Shown one piece after another: positions 1 to 11,257 of a DNA stretch of 64,000 nt. Position numbers and translations under genes: made by a program. Under the pieces are notes generated by a model that saw only the letters and a program-made list of their open reading frames with translations, did no database searches and was not told the origin of the DNA. Source of the DNA: Comamonadaceae bacterium (GTDB taxonomy: Bacteria; Pseudomonadota; Gammaproteobacteria; Burkholderiales; Burkholderiaceae_C); NCBI GenBank assembly GCA_004144865.1, contig SEAY01000001.1:60770-124769 (forward strand), given 5' to 3'. Position 1 is the stretch's first letter, and each line of letters begins with the position of its first letter.

Positions 1-282
1 CTCGGAGCTGTTCGCCTCCGACAGCGTGCTGCCGCCCGGCAATCGGGACGGCGGCTCCACCGTCGCGCCGTGGGGCGGGCGCAGGCCGTTGTCGAAGCCA
101 TGCTCGGCGGCCTTGTTGCCGGAGTTGTCCATGGCAGCGGACATCTGCTGCACCTCGGCCATCTTGCGGGCGGCAGCATCGTCCGGCGCGTCGCCGGCGC
201 GGGCGGGACCGCTGTCGGTGTTGCGGGCCGCGGCCTTGGCGGCAGTCTTCTTGTCGGGGGTGGGCTTGCTGTTCTTGGGCAT
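1..282 (-). CDS. Hypothetical small basic protein, C-terminus cut by window edge
   Basis: Reverse-strand reading from ATG at 282 gives MPKNSKPTPDKKTAAKAAARNTDSGPARAGDAPDDAAARKMAEVQQMSAAMDNSGNKAAEHGFDNGLRPPHG..., open to the window edge. Confidence 0.5.
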   Translation of the reverse strand, partial: MPKNSKPTPDKKTAAKAAARNTDSGPARAGDAPDDAAARKMAEVQQMSAAMDNSGNKAAEHGFDNGLRPPHGATVEPPSRLPGGSTLSEANSSE

Positions 283-432
283 GGGGCGGACCAGGGGAAA
301 AACGGCAGGATTGCCGGCCGCTCACGGTAGGTCCCTGCACCACCCTGCCCTGTAGGCGCATGCCGACACCTTGGCTGGCAGCGCCTATCGAGGCCATAGC
401 CCTTCGCCGAAGAGCTAGGTTGCGGCAGAGCT

Positions 433-1179
433 CTATCGAAACGCGGCCGCGAGCATGACGAGCCCGATGAGCACCGGCTGGTGGACCATGTACCAGCTCA
501 GGCTCCAGCGGCCCATCCATGCGAGGGGCCGCAGCACAGGCGCGATCTCCCCCTGCACCAGGGCGGCGCGCTCGCGTAGCAGCGATCGGCCCGCGGCCAT
601 GCCCCACCACATCACGCCCATCCACGGCAACAGCGGCACGTAGTCCTCGGTCACCGGCTTGCGCGAGATCCAGCCCAGCCAGTTGAGCAGCGGCGTGTTG
701 AAGACCTCCAGCGCCGGCCACGCGGCATGCGCTGCCCGCGCTGCGAAGGGCGCTGCGATCGCAAGCGCACCGGCGAGCCACAGCCAGCGTCCCCAGGGCG
801 CCGTGACGCGCGCCACCACCAGCATCACCGCGATGCCATGCAGCACCCCGAAGTAGATGAAGCTGCGCGGGAACATGAACCAGGAGCCCAGCGTCACCAG
901 GAGCGCGCACGCAGCCACCTGCGCCCAGCGCCTCCAGAAGCGCGGCCAGCCCTGCCCCTGGTGGACGGCCACGGCCTGCCCCAGGCCGGCGCAGAACAGG
1001 AACAGGCTCACGATCGCGGTGCGTTGCCAGGTCCAGAACGGGTCGCGGTGGAAGTCCTCGCGGATGAAGCGGAAGTGGTCCAGGTCGAAGGCGAAGTGGT
1101 AGGCCGTCATCCAGGCGATGGCGGCGCCGCGCAGGGCGTCGATACGGTCGAATCGGCGGGTGGGGCGACTGTCGGGCAC
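433..1179 (-). CDS. DUF1624 / heparan-alpha-glucosaminide N-acetyltransferase-like membrane protein
   Basis: RFDRIDALRGAAIAWMTAYHFAFDLDHF...; multi-TM; GTG start at 1179 inferred inside a longer ORF. Confidence 0.75.
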   Translation of the reverse strand: MPDSRPTRRFDRIDALRGAAIAWMTAYHFAFDLDHFRFIREDFHRDPFWTWQRTAIVSLFLFCAGLGQAVAVHQGQGWPRFWRRWAQVAACALLVTLGSWFMFPRSFIYFGVLHGIAVMLVVARVTAPWGRWLWLAGALAIAAPFAARAAHAAWPALEVFNTPLLNWLGWISRKPVTEDYVPLLPWMGVMWWGMAAGRSLLRERAALVQGEIAPVLRPLAWMGRWSLSWYMVHQPVLIGLVMLAAAFR

Positions 1180-1282
1180 GGGCGGAGTGTAGGGCGCCCC
1201 CGATTGACGCGGATGGGTGCCACCGTTCCAATGCGCCGGTGCCGGCCAGCGGGTTGGCATGCGAACAACAAGGAGCCTCACG

Positions 1283-2158
1283 ATGACGAAACTCCACACC
1301 CTGCTGCTCGTCGCGGCCGCGGTGCTTGCCGGCTGCGCGGGCCGGCCCATGACCCACACCCAGCCCGCGCCCGTGGTGCGTGCCATGCCGCCCGGCCAGC
1401 TCGCCGCGGGCAAGACCGAAGTGCTGTGGCTGGGGCAGGCGACGACACGCATCACCACGCCCGGCGGCAAGGTGATCGTGATCGATCCCTGGCTGAAGAC
1501 CAACCCCAAGACGCCGGCGGCGTTCAAGGAACTGTCCGCGCTCGGCAAGGTGGACATGATCCTGGTCACGCACGCGCACTTCGACCACTTCGCCGACGCG
1601 CCCGAGCTCGCGAAGATGCACAACGCGCCCATGTACGGGCCGGCGGGCCTGAACCAGACGGTCGCCGCGCTGGGCATCCTGCCCGGCAACCTGGCGCCCC
1701 GCATGGGCAAGGGCGGCACCGTCCTGCCCTGGGGCCCGACCGGTCCCAAGATCACCGCGGTGCGCGCCGAGCACTCCTCCGAACTCGGGTGGAAGGACGC
1801 GGCCGGCAAGGACGTCGTGCACCCCGGCGGCGAGCCGGTGGGCTACATCGTGGAGATGGAAAACGGCTTCAAGGTCTGGCACATGGGCGATACCGGCGTG
1901 TTCGGCGACATGCGCCTGATCGCCGAGATGTACCGGCCCGACGTGGTGCTGCTGCCGATCGGCAACCACTTCGTGATGAGCCCGCAGGACGCCGCGGTGG
2001 CCGTGCGCGACATGATCCGCCCGCGCTATGCGATTCCCATCCACTACGGCACCACGCCGCAGCTGCGCGGCACGCCGGAGGAGTTCATCGGTGCACTGGG
2101 CTCCGGCTCCGCCACCACGGTCCTGGTGCCGCAGCCCGGGCAGAAGTACGACTTCTGA
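1283..2158 (+). CDS. Metallo-beta-lactamase-fold hydrolase, predicted lipoprotein
   Basis: Lipobox LAGC near N-terminus; THAHFDHF metal-binding motif; late IHYGTTP. Confidence 0.85.
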   Translation: MTKLHTLLLVAAAVLAGCAGRPMTHTQPAPVVRAMPPGQLAAGKTEVLWLGQATTRITTPGGKVIVIDPWLKTNPKTPAAFKELSALGKVDMILVTHAHFDHFADAPELAKMHNAPMYGPAGLNQTVAALGILPGNLAPRMGKGGTVLPWGPTGPKITAVRAEHSSELGWKDAAGKDVVHPGGEPVGYIVEMENGFKVWHMGDTGVFGDMRLIAEMYRPDVVLLPIGNHFVMSPQDAAVAVRDMIRPRYAIPIHYGTTPQLRGTPEEFIGALGSGSATTVLVPQPGQKYDF

Positions 2159-2159
2159 C

Positions 2160-2264
2160 CGTCGTCCCCGCGGAGGCGGGGACCCAGGGCGTTGAATAAG
2201 CAAAAGCGGCCGGTGGCCGCTTTTCACTGGGAGCCCTGGATTCCCGCCTGCGCGGGAATGACGG
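2160..2264. repeat. Dispersed palindromic repeat pair (GTCGTCCCCGCGGAGGCGGGGACCCAGGG ... CCCTGGATTCCCGCCTGCGCGGGAATGACGG)
   Basis: Same element recurs at 8569-8673, 26883-26943 and 60165-60193. Confidence 0.85.
2202..2224. terminator. Perfect hairpin, likely bidirectional terminator
   Basis: AAAAGCGGCC-GGT-GGCCGCTTTT: 10-bp perfect stem with A/T flanks, between convergent genes. Confidence 0.8.
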
Positions 2265-2267
2265 GGT

Positions 2268-3257
2268 CTACTCCGCCTTGATTCCCGCCCGCTTGATCAC
2301 CGGCCCCCACTTGGCGCGCTCCTGGCGCATGTACGCCGCAAACTGCTCCGGCGTGCCGGGTTCCGGTTCCATGTACTGCGCGCGCAGCTTGGCCAGCACC
2401 GCGGGATCGCGCATCGCGCCGACGAAGGCCTGGTTGAGCCGCGCCACCACGGTGGGCGGCGTGCCCGCGGGGGCGATGATGCCGATCCACGCGCTGCCGT
2501 CCAGCGCGACGCCGGACTCGCGGAAGGTGGGCACGTCAGGCAGCTGCGGCAGGCGCCTGGCCGTGGACACCGCCAGCACCTTCATCTTGCCGGCCTGCAC
2601 CTGCGGCATCACCGCCAGCGGCGCCAGGCTCACCATGTGGGTATCGCCCTGCAGCACGCTCATCACGGCGGCCGGCGAGGAGGCGTAGGGCACCTGCACC
2701 ACGTAGCTGTTGGTCAGGGACTTGATGGCCTCCATGCTCAGCTGCGACAGGGTGCCCACGCCGACGGAGGCGTAGTTGTACTTGCCGGGGTTCTTCCGCA
2801 GCAGGTCCATCAGCTCCTTCATGTTGTTCACGCCGAGCGAGGAGCTCACCGCCAGCACGTTGCCCTGGTGCACGCCGAAGGTGATGGGCTGCAGGTCCTT
2901 GAAGGGGTCGTACGGCAGGTTGTCGTAAATCAGCGTGTTGTTCACCAGCGGGCCCGTGATGGACACGCCGATGGTGTAGCCGTCCGGCGGCGCCTTGGCG
3001 ACCAGGTTGGTGGCGATGTTGCCGCCCGCGCCGGCGCGGTTCTCGATCACGATGGACTGGCCGAGCGTCTTCGCGGCGTGCTCGCTCACCACGCGGGCGA
3101 ATGCGTCGGGCGTGGAGCCGGCGCCGAAAGGCACGAGCAGCCTGATGGTCTTGCTCGGGTAGTCGCCCTGCGCGAGGGCTGCCGTCCAGGGGGCGGCGGC
3201 AAGGGCCGCGACGGAGGCGGCGGAGATGGCTTTCAGGAGATGTCGTCTGACGTTCAC
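2268..3257 (-). CDS. Bug-family (tripartite tricarboxylate transporter) substrate-binding protein
   Basis: Signal peptide with RRHLLK; YPSKTIRLLVPFGAGSTPDAFARVVSEHAAKTLGQSIVIENRAGAGGNIA. Confidence 0.9.
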   Translation of the reverse strand: MNVRRHLLKAISAASVAALAAAPWTAALAQGDYPSKTIRLLVPFGAGSTPDAFARVVSEHAAKTLGQSIVIENRAGAGGNIATNLVAKAPPDGYTIGVSITGPLVNNTLIYDNLPYDPFKDLQPITFGVHQGNVLAVSSSLGVNNMKELMDLLRKNPGKYNYASVGVGTLSQLSMEAIKSLTNSYVVQVPYASSPAAVMSVLQGDTHMVSLAPLAVMPQVQAGKMKVLAVSTARRLPQLPDVPTFRESGVALDGSAWIGIIAPAGTPPTVVARLNQAFVGAMRDPAVLAKLRAQYMEPEPGTPEQFAAYMRQERAKWGPVIKRAGIKAE

Positions 3258-3676
3258 TGCGGGTCTTCCTTGGGAGAGGGGTCCACGGGCTCGGTCTGCC
3301 CGAAGTATGTTTGTTCGCATGCAATATACCCGGCCACCAAGGCCCGGTAGGCGGACTCGACAACGTCCGGCAGGCCTTCGAAGCCGCCGTTGAAGGCGGG
3401 GTCGTGGCGCGCCGCCAGCTCGCGCACATGCGCGAACACCTGCGCCTGCCGGGCCGGGGCGCTCACCTGGAAGGCGTCGCGCTTGAAGCGCGCGGCGTCC
3501 TTCACGTACATGGCGCGCTCGGCCATCAGCTGTACGATGGCGTCGTCGATGCGGTCGATCTCGCGCCGGACGGCGGCGAGGTCCTGGGCGAGCGGCCGGT
3601 AGGCCGGGTCGAGGAAACGGCGCACGGGGGCGCCATGCGCGTCGGGTTCGCGCTGTGCCTGTTTCTGCGTGCTCAT
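3254..3676 (-). CDS. Chorismate mutase family protein
   Basis: LAAVRREIDRIDDAIVQLMAERAMYVKDAARFKRDAFQVSAPARQAQVFAHVRELAARH; AroQ-type helical pattern. Confidence 0.8.
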   Translation of the reverse strand: MSTQKQAQREPDAHGAPVRRFLDPAYRPLAQDLAAVRREIDRIDDAIVQLMAERAMYVKDAARFKRDAFQVSAPARQAQVFAHVRELAARHDPAFNGGFEGLPDVVESAYRALVAGYIACEQTYFGQTEPVDPSPKEDPQ

Positions 3677-3680
3677 GCGG

Positions 3681-6600
3681 TCAGCCGACCCACTTGCGCG
3701 CGTTGTGCCACAGCTGCATCCAGGGGCTGTGCGCCACCGGGTCGCCGGAGGTCCACGACATCTGGATGTTGCGGAACACGCGCTCGGGGTGCGGCATCAG
3801 CGCGGTGAAGCGCCCGTCCGGCGTGGTCACGCCGGTCAGGCCGCCGGCGCCGCCGTTGGGATTGAAGGGATAGCGCTCCGTAGGCTGGCCATGGTTGTCC
3901 ACGAAGCGCAGCGCGCGGACGACCTGCCCCTCGTCGCCGCGGTACGCGAAGTTGGGATAGCCCTCGCCGTGCGCCACCGCGATCGGCAGGCGGGCGCCTG
4001 CCATGCCCTGCAGGAACAGGCTGGGCGAGTCCAGCACCTCCACCATCGCCAGGCGGGCCTCGAAACGCTCGCTGCGGTTGGTGGTGAAGCGCGGCCAGGC
4101 CTGCGCGCCCGGAATGATGTCGGCCAGCTCGGCGAACATCTGGCAGCCGTTGCACACGCCGAGGCCGAAGCTGTCGCCGCGCGCGAAGAAATCGCGGAAC
4201 TGCTGCGACAGGACGGGGTTGAACGTGATGCTGCGCGCCCAGCCGATGCCGGCGCCGAGCGTGTCGCCGTAGCTGAAGCCGCCGCAGGCGACCAGGCCGG
4301 CGAAGTCGGCCAGGCGATGGCGGCCGGATTGCAGGTCCGTCATGTGCACGTCGACGGCTTCGAAGCCCGCGGCCGTGAACGCGTAGGCCATCTCGACGTG
4401 CGAGTTGACGCCTTGCTCGCGGAGGATGGCGACGCGGGGTTTGGTGAGGTTGAGCGCTGGAGCGCCCCCACCCCGGCCCTCCCCCGGGGGGGGAGGGAGG
4501 AAGACATGCAAGCCCGGGTCTGCCGGATCGCCCGCTGCCGCATGTTCGCTGTCCGCGCACACCGGGTTGTCGCGCTGCTGGCAGATCTTCCAGCTCACGC
4601 TGTCCCACACCTGGTGCAGGTCGGCGAGCCTGGCGCTGAACACGGCCTTCGTGTCGCGCCAGACTTGCACCTCGCCCTTGCCCACGTCGATCGCGGACGA
4701 TGCGGGACGGGTCTCGCCCACGAAGTGGCTGTGCTTCGAGAGGCCGTGCGCGCGCAGCACCTGCATCACCTCGTTGCGCTCGGCGTTGCGCACCTGCAGC
4801 AGCACGCCCAGCTCCTCGCTGAACAGTGCCTTCAGCGTCAGCTCCTCGCGCCGCGTGCTCACCTGGGTCGCCCAGTTCTTGGCGTCGCCGTACTCGGCGC
4901 GGCTGTCGCTGATGCCGTCTCCCTCGGTGACCAGCAGGTCCACGTTGAGCGCCACGCCCACGTGGCCGGCAAACGCCATTTCGCAGGCGGCCGCGAGCAG
5001 GCCGCCGTCGCTGCGGTCGTGGTAGGCGAGGATGCGGCCCTGCGCGCGCAATTCATTGACCGCGGCGACCAGCCGCACGAGGTCCTGCGCGTCGTCCAGG
5101 TCCGGGACCGCGCCGCCGGGCTGGCCCAGCACCTGCGCCAGGATGCTGCCACCCATGCGGTTGCGGCCATGGCCCAGGTCGACCAGCACCAGCGTGGTGT
5201 CCTGCTGCGCGTCGAGTTGCGGTGTCAGCGTGCCGCGCACGTCGCCCAGCGATGCGAATGCAGTCACGACCAGGCTCACGGGCGAGGTCACCTTGCGCGT
5301 GCCCGCGCCCTCGCTCCACTGCGTGCGCATGGAGAGGCTGTCCTTGCCGACGGGGATCGCCACGCCGAGCTGCGGGCACAGTTCCATGCCCACGGCACGC
5401 ACGGTCTCGTACAGCGCGGCGTCTTCGCCCGGCTCGCCGCAGGCCGCCATCCAGTTGGCGGACAGCTTCACGCGGGGCAGCTCGATGGGTGCGGCCAGCA
5501 GGTTGGTGATGGCCTCGGCCACGGCCATGCGGCCGGACGCGGGCGCATCCACCGAAGCGAGCGGCGTGCGCTCGCCCATGCTCATGGCTTCGCCGGCGAA
5601 GCCCCGGTAATCCGCCAGGGTCACCGCGCAATCGGCCACCGGCACCTGCCAGGGGCCCACCATCTGGTCGCGATGCGTGAGGCCGCCCACCGTGCGGTCG
5701 CCGATCGTCACCAGGAAGCGCTTGGACGCGACCGTCGGATGGCTCAGCACCTGGATCACGGCATCCTGCAGCTTCACGCCCGAGAGGTCCAGCGGCGGGA
5801 CCTCACGCGCCACCGACTGCGCGTCGCGATGCATCTTGGGCGGCTTGCCGAGCAGCACGTCCATCGGCATGTCCACGGGGGTGTCGGCGCCCTCGTCCGC
5901 CACCACCAGCTGGCGCTGCTCGGTGGCCACGCCGACCACGGCGAAGGGGCAGCGTTCGCGCTCGCAGAAGGAGCGGAACAGCTCCAGCGACTCGGGCGCG
6001 ATCGCCAGTACGTAGCGCTCCTGGCTCTCGTTGCTCCAGATCTCCCGCGGCGCCAGGCCGGACTCTTCCAGCGGCACCTTGCGCAGGTCGAAGCGCGCGC
6101 CGCGGCCGGCGTCGTTCGTGAGTTCGGGGAAAGCGTTGGACAGGCCGCCCGCGCCCACGTCGTGGATCGCCAGCACCGGATTGGCCTCCCGCAGGGACCA
6201 GCACCGGTTGATCACCTCCTGCGCGCGGCGCTGGATCTCGGGGTTGCCGCGCTGCACGGAGTCGAAGTCCAGCTCCGCGGCGTTCGTGCCGGTGGCCATC
6301 GACGAGGCCGCGCCGCCGCCCATGCCGATGCGCATGCCGGGCCCGCCCAGCTGCACCAGCAGCGTGCCGGCCGGGAACGGGATCTTGTGCGTGAGGCCGG
6401 CGTCTATCGTCCCCACGCCGCCGGCGATCATGATCGGCTTGTGGTAGCCGCGGGCGACCCCCGCCACCTCCTGCTCGTATTCGCGGAAGTAGCCGAGCAG
6501 GTTGGGCCGGCCGAACTCGTTGTTGAACGCGGCGCCGCCCAAGGGCCCCTCGGTCATGATCTGCAGCGGGCTGGCGATGTGTTCGGGCTTGCCGAAGCGG

Positions 6601-7649
6601 CCGTCCCACAGCCTCGACACCGTGAAGCCGGTCAAGCCCGCCTTCGGGCGCGCGCCGCGGCCGGTGGCGCCCTCGTCGCGGATCTCGCCGCCCGCGCCGG
6701 TGGAGGCGCCCGGGAACGGCGAGATGGCGGTCGGGTGGTTGTGGGTCTCCACCTTCATCAGCACATGCTGCGTCGCCGGGGCACCGCCGTAGACGCCGCC
6801 CTCGCCGGGCATGAAGCGCTCCACGTCGTGGCCTTCCATCACCGCGGCGTTGTCCGCATAGGCGACGATGGTGTGCTGCGGGTTCGCCTGGTGCGTGTTG
6901 CGGATCATGCCGAACAGGCTCTTTTCCTGCGGCACGCCGTCGATGGCGAAGGTGGCGTTGAAGATCTTGTGGCGGCAGTGCTCGCTGTTCGCCTGCGCGA
7001 ACATCATCAGCTCGACGTCCGTCGGATTGCGTTCCAGCCCGGTGAACGCCTGCACCAGGTAGTCGATCTCGTCGTCGGCCAGCGCCAGCCCGAAGCGCCG
7101 GTTCGCATCCTCCAGCGCGGCGCGCCCGCCGCCCCGCACGTCGACGTGCTCCATGGGCTGCGGGTGCAGTTCGGTGAACAGGCGGGCGGCTTCCGAGCGC
7201 TGCACCAGCACGCTCTCGGTCATGCGGTCATGCAGCAGGCCGGCGATCGCCGCCAGCTGCGCCGGCTCCAGCGTCGACTTCCCGAGCCAGCCGGATTGCA
7301 TCTGCAGCCGGTACTCCACCACGCGCTCGATGCGCCTGACGGCCAGGCCGCAGTTGTGCGCGATGTCGGTGGCCTTCGAAGCCCAGGGGGAAACCGTGCC
7401 CAGCCGCGGCGTGACCACCAGCAGCGGCCCTTCGGATGCACCGGCGAAGGGCTCGCCGTAGGTCAGCAGCGCGGCCAGCTGCTCGCGTTCGGCACCGGAG
7501 GGCGGGTGGTCGCTGGCGACCAGGTGCACGTACCGCGCCGCGAGCCCGGCGACCTTCGGATGCACCGTCTGCAGGCGCGGCAGCAGTTGCTGGAGGCGGA
7601 ACGCACTGAGGGCCTGGCCCCCCTCGAACTCGGTGATGTGCAGGGACAC
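3681..7649 (-). CDS. purL: Phosphoribosylformylglycinamidine synthase
   Basis: 1322 aa; C-terminal glutaminase domain [47 protein letters not shown]. Confidence 0.97.
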   Translation of the reverse strand: MSLHITEFEGGQALSAFRLQQLLPRLQTVHPKVAGLAARYVHLVASDHPPSGAEREQLAALLTYGEPFAGASEGPLLVVTPRLGTVSPWASKATDIAHNCGLAVRRIERVVEYRLQMQSGWLGKSTLEPAQLAAIAGLLHDRMTESVLVQRSEAARLFTELHPQPMEHVDVRGGGRAALEDANRRFGLALADDEIDYLVQAFTGLERNPTDVELMMFAQANSEHCRHKIFNATFAIDGVPQEKSLFGMIRNTHQANPQHTIVAYADNAAVMEGHDVERFMPGEGGVYGGAPATQHVLMKVETHNHPTAISPFPGASTGAGGEIRDEGATGRGARPKAGLTGFTVSRLWDGRFGKPEHIASPLQIMTEGPLGGAAFNNEFGRPNLLGYFREYEQEVAGVARGYHKPIMIAGGVGTIDAGLTHKIPFPAGTLLVQLGGPGMRIGMGGGAASSMATGTNAAELDFDSVQRGNPEIQRRAQEVINRCWSLREANPVLAIHDVGAGGLSNAFPELTNDAGRGARFDLRKVPLEESGLAPREIWSNESQERYVLAIAPESLELFRSFCERERCPFAVVGVATEQRQLVVADEGADTPVDMPMDVLLGKPPKMHRDAQSVAREVPPLDLSGVKLQDAVIQVLSHPTVASKRFLVTIGDRTVGGLTHRDQMVGPWQVPVADCAVTLADYRGFAGEAMSMGERTPLASVDAPASGRMAVAEAITNLLAAPIELPRVKLSANWMAACGEPGEDAALYETVRAVGMELCPQLGVAIPVGKDSLSMRTQWSEGAGTRKVTSPVSLVVTAFASLGDVRGTLTPQLDAQQDTTLVLVDLGHGRNRMGGSILAQVLGQPGGAVPDLDDAQDLVRLVAAVNELRAQGRILAYHDRSDGGLLAAACEMAFAGHVGVALNVDLLVTEGDGISDSRAEYGDAKNWATQVSTRREELTLKALFSEELGVLLQVRNAERNEVMQVLRAHGLSKHSHFVGETRPASSAIDVGKGEVQVWRDTKAVFSARLADLHQVWDSVSWKICQQRDNPVCADSEHAAAGDPADPGLHVFLPPPPGEGRGGGAPALNLTKPRVAILREQGVNSHVEMAYAFTAAGFEAVDVHMTDLQSGRHRLADFAGLVACGGFSYGDTLGAGIGWARSITFNPVLSQQFRDFFARGDSFGLGVCNGCQMFAELADIIPGAQAWPRFTTNRSERFEARLAMVEVLDSPSLFLQGMAGARLPIAVAHGEGYPNFAYRGDEGQVVRALRFVDNHGQPTERYPFNPNGGAGGLTGVTTPDGRFTALMPHPERVFRNIQMSWTSGDPVAHSPWMQLWHNARKWVG
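4464..4500. repeat. GC-rich palindromic repeat inside the purL linker
   Basis: gccccCACCCCGGCCCTCCCCCGGGGGGGGAGGGagg; encodes [13 protein letters not shown] on the purL strand. Confidence 0.7.
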
Positions 7650-7754
7650 TGTCTGAAACCTGTCTGGGAGTGGTCGCCGCGGCCGCTGACTGGGGCCGGG
7701 GAGAGCCCGTCATTCTAACTGCGAGGTATTTCACTCGATGGGATAATTCCGGCC

Positions 7755-8558
7755 ATGGGCATCACGACCAAAGACCAACAAGGGATCCAGGGCATGCGCA
7801 CCGCCGGGCGCCTCGCCGCGGAGGTCCTGGACTACCTCACGCCCTTCATCAAGCCGGGCATCACCACCCGCGAGATCGACCGGCTGGCGGCCGAGTGCAT
7901 GCAGAAGCAGGGCAGCATCTCGGCCACGCTGGGCTACCAGCCCTCGGGCTACCCGCCCTACCCCGCTTCGCTGTGCACCTCGGTCAACCACGTGGTGTGC
8001 CACGGCATCCCGAACGACAAGCCGCTGAAGAAGGGCGACATCGTCAACGTCGACGTCACCGTCATCAAGGATGGCTGGTACGGCGACACCAGCCGCATGT
8101 TCATCGTGGGCGAGGCTTCCATCGCCGCGAAGCGCCTCGTGCAGATCACGTACGAGGCCATGTGGCACGGGATCGTGCAGGTGAAGCCGGGCGTGCGCCT
8201 GGGCGACATCGGCTGGGCGATCCAGAAGTTCGCCGAGAGCAACGGGTTTTCCGTGGTGCGCGAGTTCTGCGGCCACGGCATCGGCCGCAACTTCCACGAG
8301 GAGCCGCAGGTCCTGCACTACGGCAAGCCGGGAACGCTGGAAGAACTGGTGCCCGGCATGACCTTCACCATCGAGCCGATGATCAACGCCGGCCGCCGCG
8401 ACGTGAAGGAATTCGGCAACGACGGCTGGACCATCGTGACCAAGGACCACTCGCTGTCGGCGCAGTGGGAGCACACCGTGCTGGTCACCGAGAGCGGCTA
8501 CGAGGTCATGACGCTGTCCGAAGGCAGCCCGCCGCCCCCGGCCTTCGTGAAGGGATGA
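7755..8558 (+). CDS. map: Type I methionine aminopeptidase
   Basis: [26 protein letters not shown]...; [37 protein letters not shown]. Confidence 0.97.
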   Translation: MGITTKDQQGIQGMRTAGRLAAEVLDYLTPFIKPGITTREIDRLAAECMQKQGSISATLGYQPSGYPPYPASLCTSVNHVVCHGIPNDKPLKKGDIVNVDVTVIKDGWYGDTSRMFIVGEASIAAKRLVQITYEAMWHGIVQVKPGVRLGDIGWAIQKFAESNGFSVVREFCGHGIGRNFHEEPQVLHYGKPGTLEELVPGMTFTIEPMINAGRRDVKEFGNDGWTIVTKDHSLSAQWEHTVLVTESGYEVMTLSEGSPPPPAFVKG

Positions 8559-11257
8559 CACGCTCGAACGTCGTCCCCGCGGAGGCGGGGACCCAGGGCT
8601 CCCAGGGAGCGGACGCTCTGGATTCCCGCCTGCGCGGGAATGACGTCGTGGATTCCCGCGCAGGCGGGAATGGCGTGGCCGCGGTCCGCAACGCGTACAA
8701 GGCCCGCAAGGCCGAACTGCTGGAATCGCTCAGGGCCGACGGCAGTTCCACCCGCACCATCAAGGGCCTGTTGCAGGCCCTCGCCCACGCCGCCGACGAC
8801 GCGCTGAAGGCGCTGTGGTCCCGCGCGGGGCTGCCGGCCGGAGTCGCGCTGGTGGCCGTCGGCGGCTTCGGCCGCGGCGAACTCTTCCCCCATTCCGACG
8901 TCGACGTGCTGCTGCTGATGCCCGACGGCATCTCCTGCGAGCACGACGCCCGCCTCAAGCAGCGGGTGGAGCAATTCATCGGCGGCTGCTGGGACGCCGG
9001 CCTGGAGATCGGCTCCAGCGTGCGCACCGTGGAGGAATGCGTGGCGCAGGCGGCGGGCGACGTGACCGTGCAGACCTCGCTGCTCGAGGCGCGGCTGGTC
9101 ACCGGTTCGCGCAAGCTGTTCACCGCCTTCCAGGAGCGCTTCCGGGCGCAGATCGATCCGCGCGCTTTCTTCGTGGCCAAGACGCTCGAGATGCGGCAGC
9201 GGCACACGAAGTTCGAGAACACGCCCTACGCGCTGGAGCCGAATTGCAAGGAATCGCCGGGCGGCCTGCGCGACCTGCAGGTGATCCTGTGGGTGGCCAA
9301 TGCGGCGGGCTTCGGACGCAGCTGGGACGAACTCGCCCGGCGCGGGCTGGCGACCGCCTTCGAGGCGCGCCAGATCAAGCGCAACGAGGCGCTGCTGTCC
9401 ACCATCCGCGCGCGCCTGCACGTGGTGGCCAGCCGCCGCGAGGACCGGCTGGTGTTCGACTTGCAGAACGCCGTGGCGGAGTCGTTCGGCTACAAGGCCG
9501 TGGCGCGGCCCGACGGCCGCATCCTGCAGCGCTCCAGCGAACGCCTGATGAAGCGCTACTACTGGGCGGCCAAGGCGGTGGCGCAGCTGAACCAGATCCT
9601 GCTGCTGAACATCGAGGAGCGCCTGAACCCGGCGGCGGCGGAGGCGCGCCCGATCAACGAACGGTTCTCCGAGAAGGCCGGGATGATCGAGGTGGCGAGC
9701 GACGACCTCTACCTGAAGGAGCCGCGCGCGATCCTCGAGACCTTCCTCGTGTACCAGACCACGCCGGGCGTGAAGGGACTGTCGGCCCGCACGCTGCGCG
9801 CGCTCTACAACGCGCGCAAGGTGATGGACGCGGACTTCCGCAACGACCCGGCGAACCACGCGACCTTCCGCGAGATGCTGATGCAGCCGCGCGGCATCAC
9901 GCACGCAATGCGGCTGATGAACGAGACCTCGGTGCTCGGGCGCTACCTGTGGGTGTTCCGCAAGATCGTCGGGCAGATGCAGCACGACCTGTTCCACGTG
10001 TACACCGTGGACCAGCACATCCTGATGGTGCTGCGCAACGTGCGCCGCTTCTTCATGCCGGAGCATGCGCACGAGTACCCTTTCTGCTCGCAGCTGGCCG
10101 CCGGCTGGAACAAGCCGTACATCCTCTACACCGCGGCGCTGTTCCACGACATCGCGAAGGGCCGGGGCGGCGACCACTCCGACCTCGGTGCGCGCGAGGT
10201 GCGGCGCTTCTGCCGCCAGCACCAGATCGATGCCGAGGACTGCAAGCTCATCGAGTTCCTGGTGAAGGAACACCTGGCGATGAGCCGTGTCGCCCAGAAG
10301 GAGGACCTCGGCGACCCGGCCGTGATCGGGGCGTTCGCCAGGCGCGTGGGCAACGAGCGCTACCTGACGGCGCTGTACCTGCTGACCGTGGCCGACGTGC
10401 GCGGCACCAGCCCCAAGGTGTGGAACGCCTGGAAGGGCAAGCTGCTGGAGGACCTGTACCGCTACGCGCTGCGCGCGCTCGGCGGCGGCGCGCCCGACCC
10501 GAAGGCCGAGGTCGAAGCGCGCAAGCGCGAGGCGCTCGTCAAGCTGCAGCTGCATTCCCTGCCCTTCGAGGCGCACAAGAAGCTGTGGGACACGCTCGAC
10601 GTGGGCTACTTCATGCGGCACGAGGCCGACGACATCGTCTGGCACACGCGGCACCTCTCGCGCCACGTGGGCGGCGGCAAGGTGATCGTGCGCGCGCGCA
10701 TCTCCCCGGTGGGCGAAGGCCTGCAGGTGATGGTGTACACGCCGGACCAGCCCGACCTCTTCGCGCGCATCTGCGGCTACTTCGACCAGGCCGGCTTCAG
10801 CATCCTGGAAGCCAAGATCCACACGGCCACCAACGGGTACGCGCTGGACACCTTCCAGGTCGTCACGTCCATGCTGCCGGACCACTATCGCGAGCTGTGC
10901 AGCATGGTGGAGTCGGACCTGTGCGCCACCATCACCGCCGCGGGTCCGCTGCCCGCGCCGAGCCGCGGCCGGGTGTCGCGGCGCGTCAAGAGCTTTCCCA
11001 TCCCGCCGCGCATCGACCTGCGCCCCGACGAGAAGGCGCAGCGCTGGCTGCTCTCGATCTCCGCGAGCGACCGCGTGGGCCTGCTCTATTCCATCGCGCG
11101 GGTGCTGGCCCGCCACAAGCTGAACCTGCAGCTGGCCAAGGTGTCCACGCTCGGCGAGCGCGTGGAGGACACCTTCCTCATCGACGGCCCCGAGCTGCAG
11201 CAGAACCGCAAGCAGATCGAGATCGAGACCGAGCTGCTGGGCGCGATCAGCGCGTAG
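8555..11257 (+). CDS. glnD: [Protein-PII] uridylyltransferase, N-terminus possibly extended by a repeat; alternative GTG start at 8675
   Basis: [20 protein letters not shown] nucleotidyltransferase motif; HD domain; C-terminal ACT domains; ATG at 8555 overlaps the map stop (ATGA). Confidence 0.93.
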   Translation: MTRSNVVPAEAGTQGSQGADALDSRLRGNDVVDSRAGGNGVAAVRNAYKARKAELLESLRADGSSTRTIKGLLQALAHAADDALKALWSRAGLPAGVALVAVGGFGRGELFPHSDVDVLLLMPDGISCEHDARLKQRVEQFIGGCWDAGLEIGSSVRTVEECVAQAAGDVTVQTSLLEARLVTGSRKLFTAFQERFRAQIDPRAFFVAKTLEMRQRHTKFENTPYALEPNCKESPGGLRDLQVILWVANAAGFGRSWDELARRGLATAFEARQIKRNEALLSTIRARLHVVASRREDRLVFDLQNAVAESFGYKAVARPDGRILQRSSERLMKRYYWAAKAVAQLNQILLLNIEERLNPAAAEARPINERFSEKAGMIEVASDDLYLKEPRAILETFLVYQTTPGVKGLSARTLRALYNARKVMDADFRNDPANHATFREMLMQPRGITHAMRLMNETSVLGRYLWVFRKIVGQMQHDLFHVYTVDQHILMVLRNVRRFFMPEHAHEYPFCSQLAAGWNKPYILYTAALFHDIAKGRGGDHSDLGAREVRRFCRQHQIDAEDCKLIEFLVKEHLAMSRVAQKEDLGDPAVIGAFARRVGNERYLTALYLLTVADVRGTSPKVWNAWKGKLLEDLYRYALRALGGGAPDPKAEVEARKREALVKLQLHSLPFEAHKKLWDTLDVGYFMRHEADDIVWHTRHLSRHVGGGKVIVRARISPVGEGLQVMVYTPDQPDLFARICGYFDQAGFSILEAKIHTATNGYALDTFQVVTSMLPDHYRELCSMVESDLCATITAAGPLPAPSRGRVSRRVKSFPIPPRIDLRPDEKAQRWLLSISASDRVGLLYSIARVLARHKLNLQLAKVSTLGERVEDTFLIDGPELQQNRKQIEIETELLGAISA
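8569..8673. repeat. Dispersed palindromic repeat, three half-elements, in the 5' end of glnD
   Basis: GTCGTCCCCGCGGAGGCGGGGACCCAGGG ... CTGGATTCCCGCCTGCGCGGGAATGACGTCGTGGATTCCCGCGCAGGCGGGAATGG. Confidence 0.85.

Noticed and set aside
3669-7718. 1349-aa plus-strand ORF opposite purL
   Set aside because: Low-complexity His/Ala/Arg-rich shadow ORF typical of high-GC antisense frames; purL on the other strand is unambiguous.
8498-11116. 872-aa minus-strand ORF opposite glnD
   Set aside because: Shadow ORF with no recognisable domain; glnD is clear on the plus strand.
7670-11257. 1195-aa ORF apparently fusing map region and glnD
   Set aside because: The upstream part is the out-of-frame reading of map; glnD begins at 8555 or 8675.
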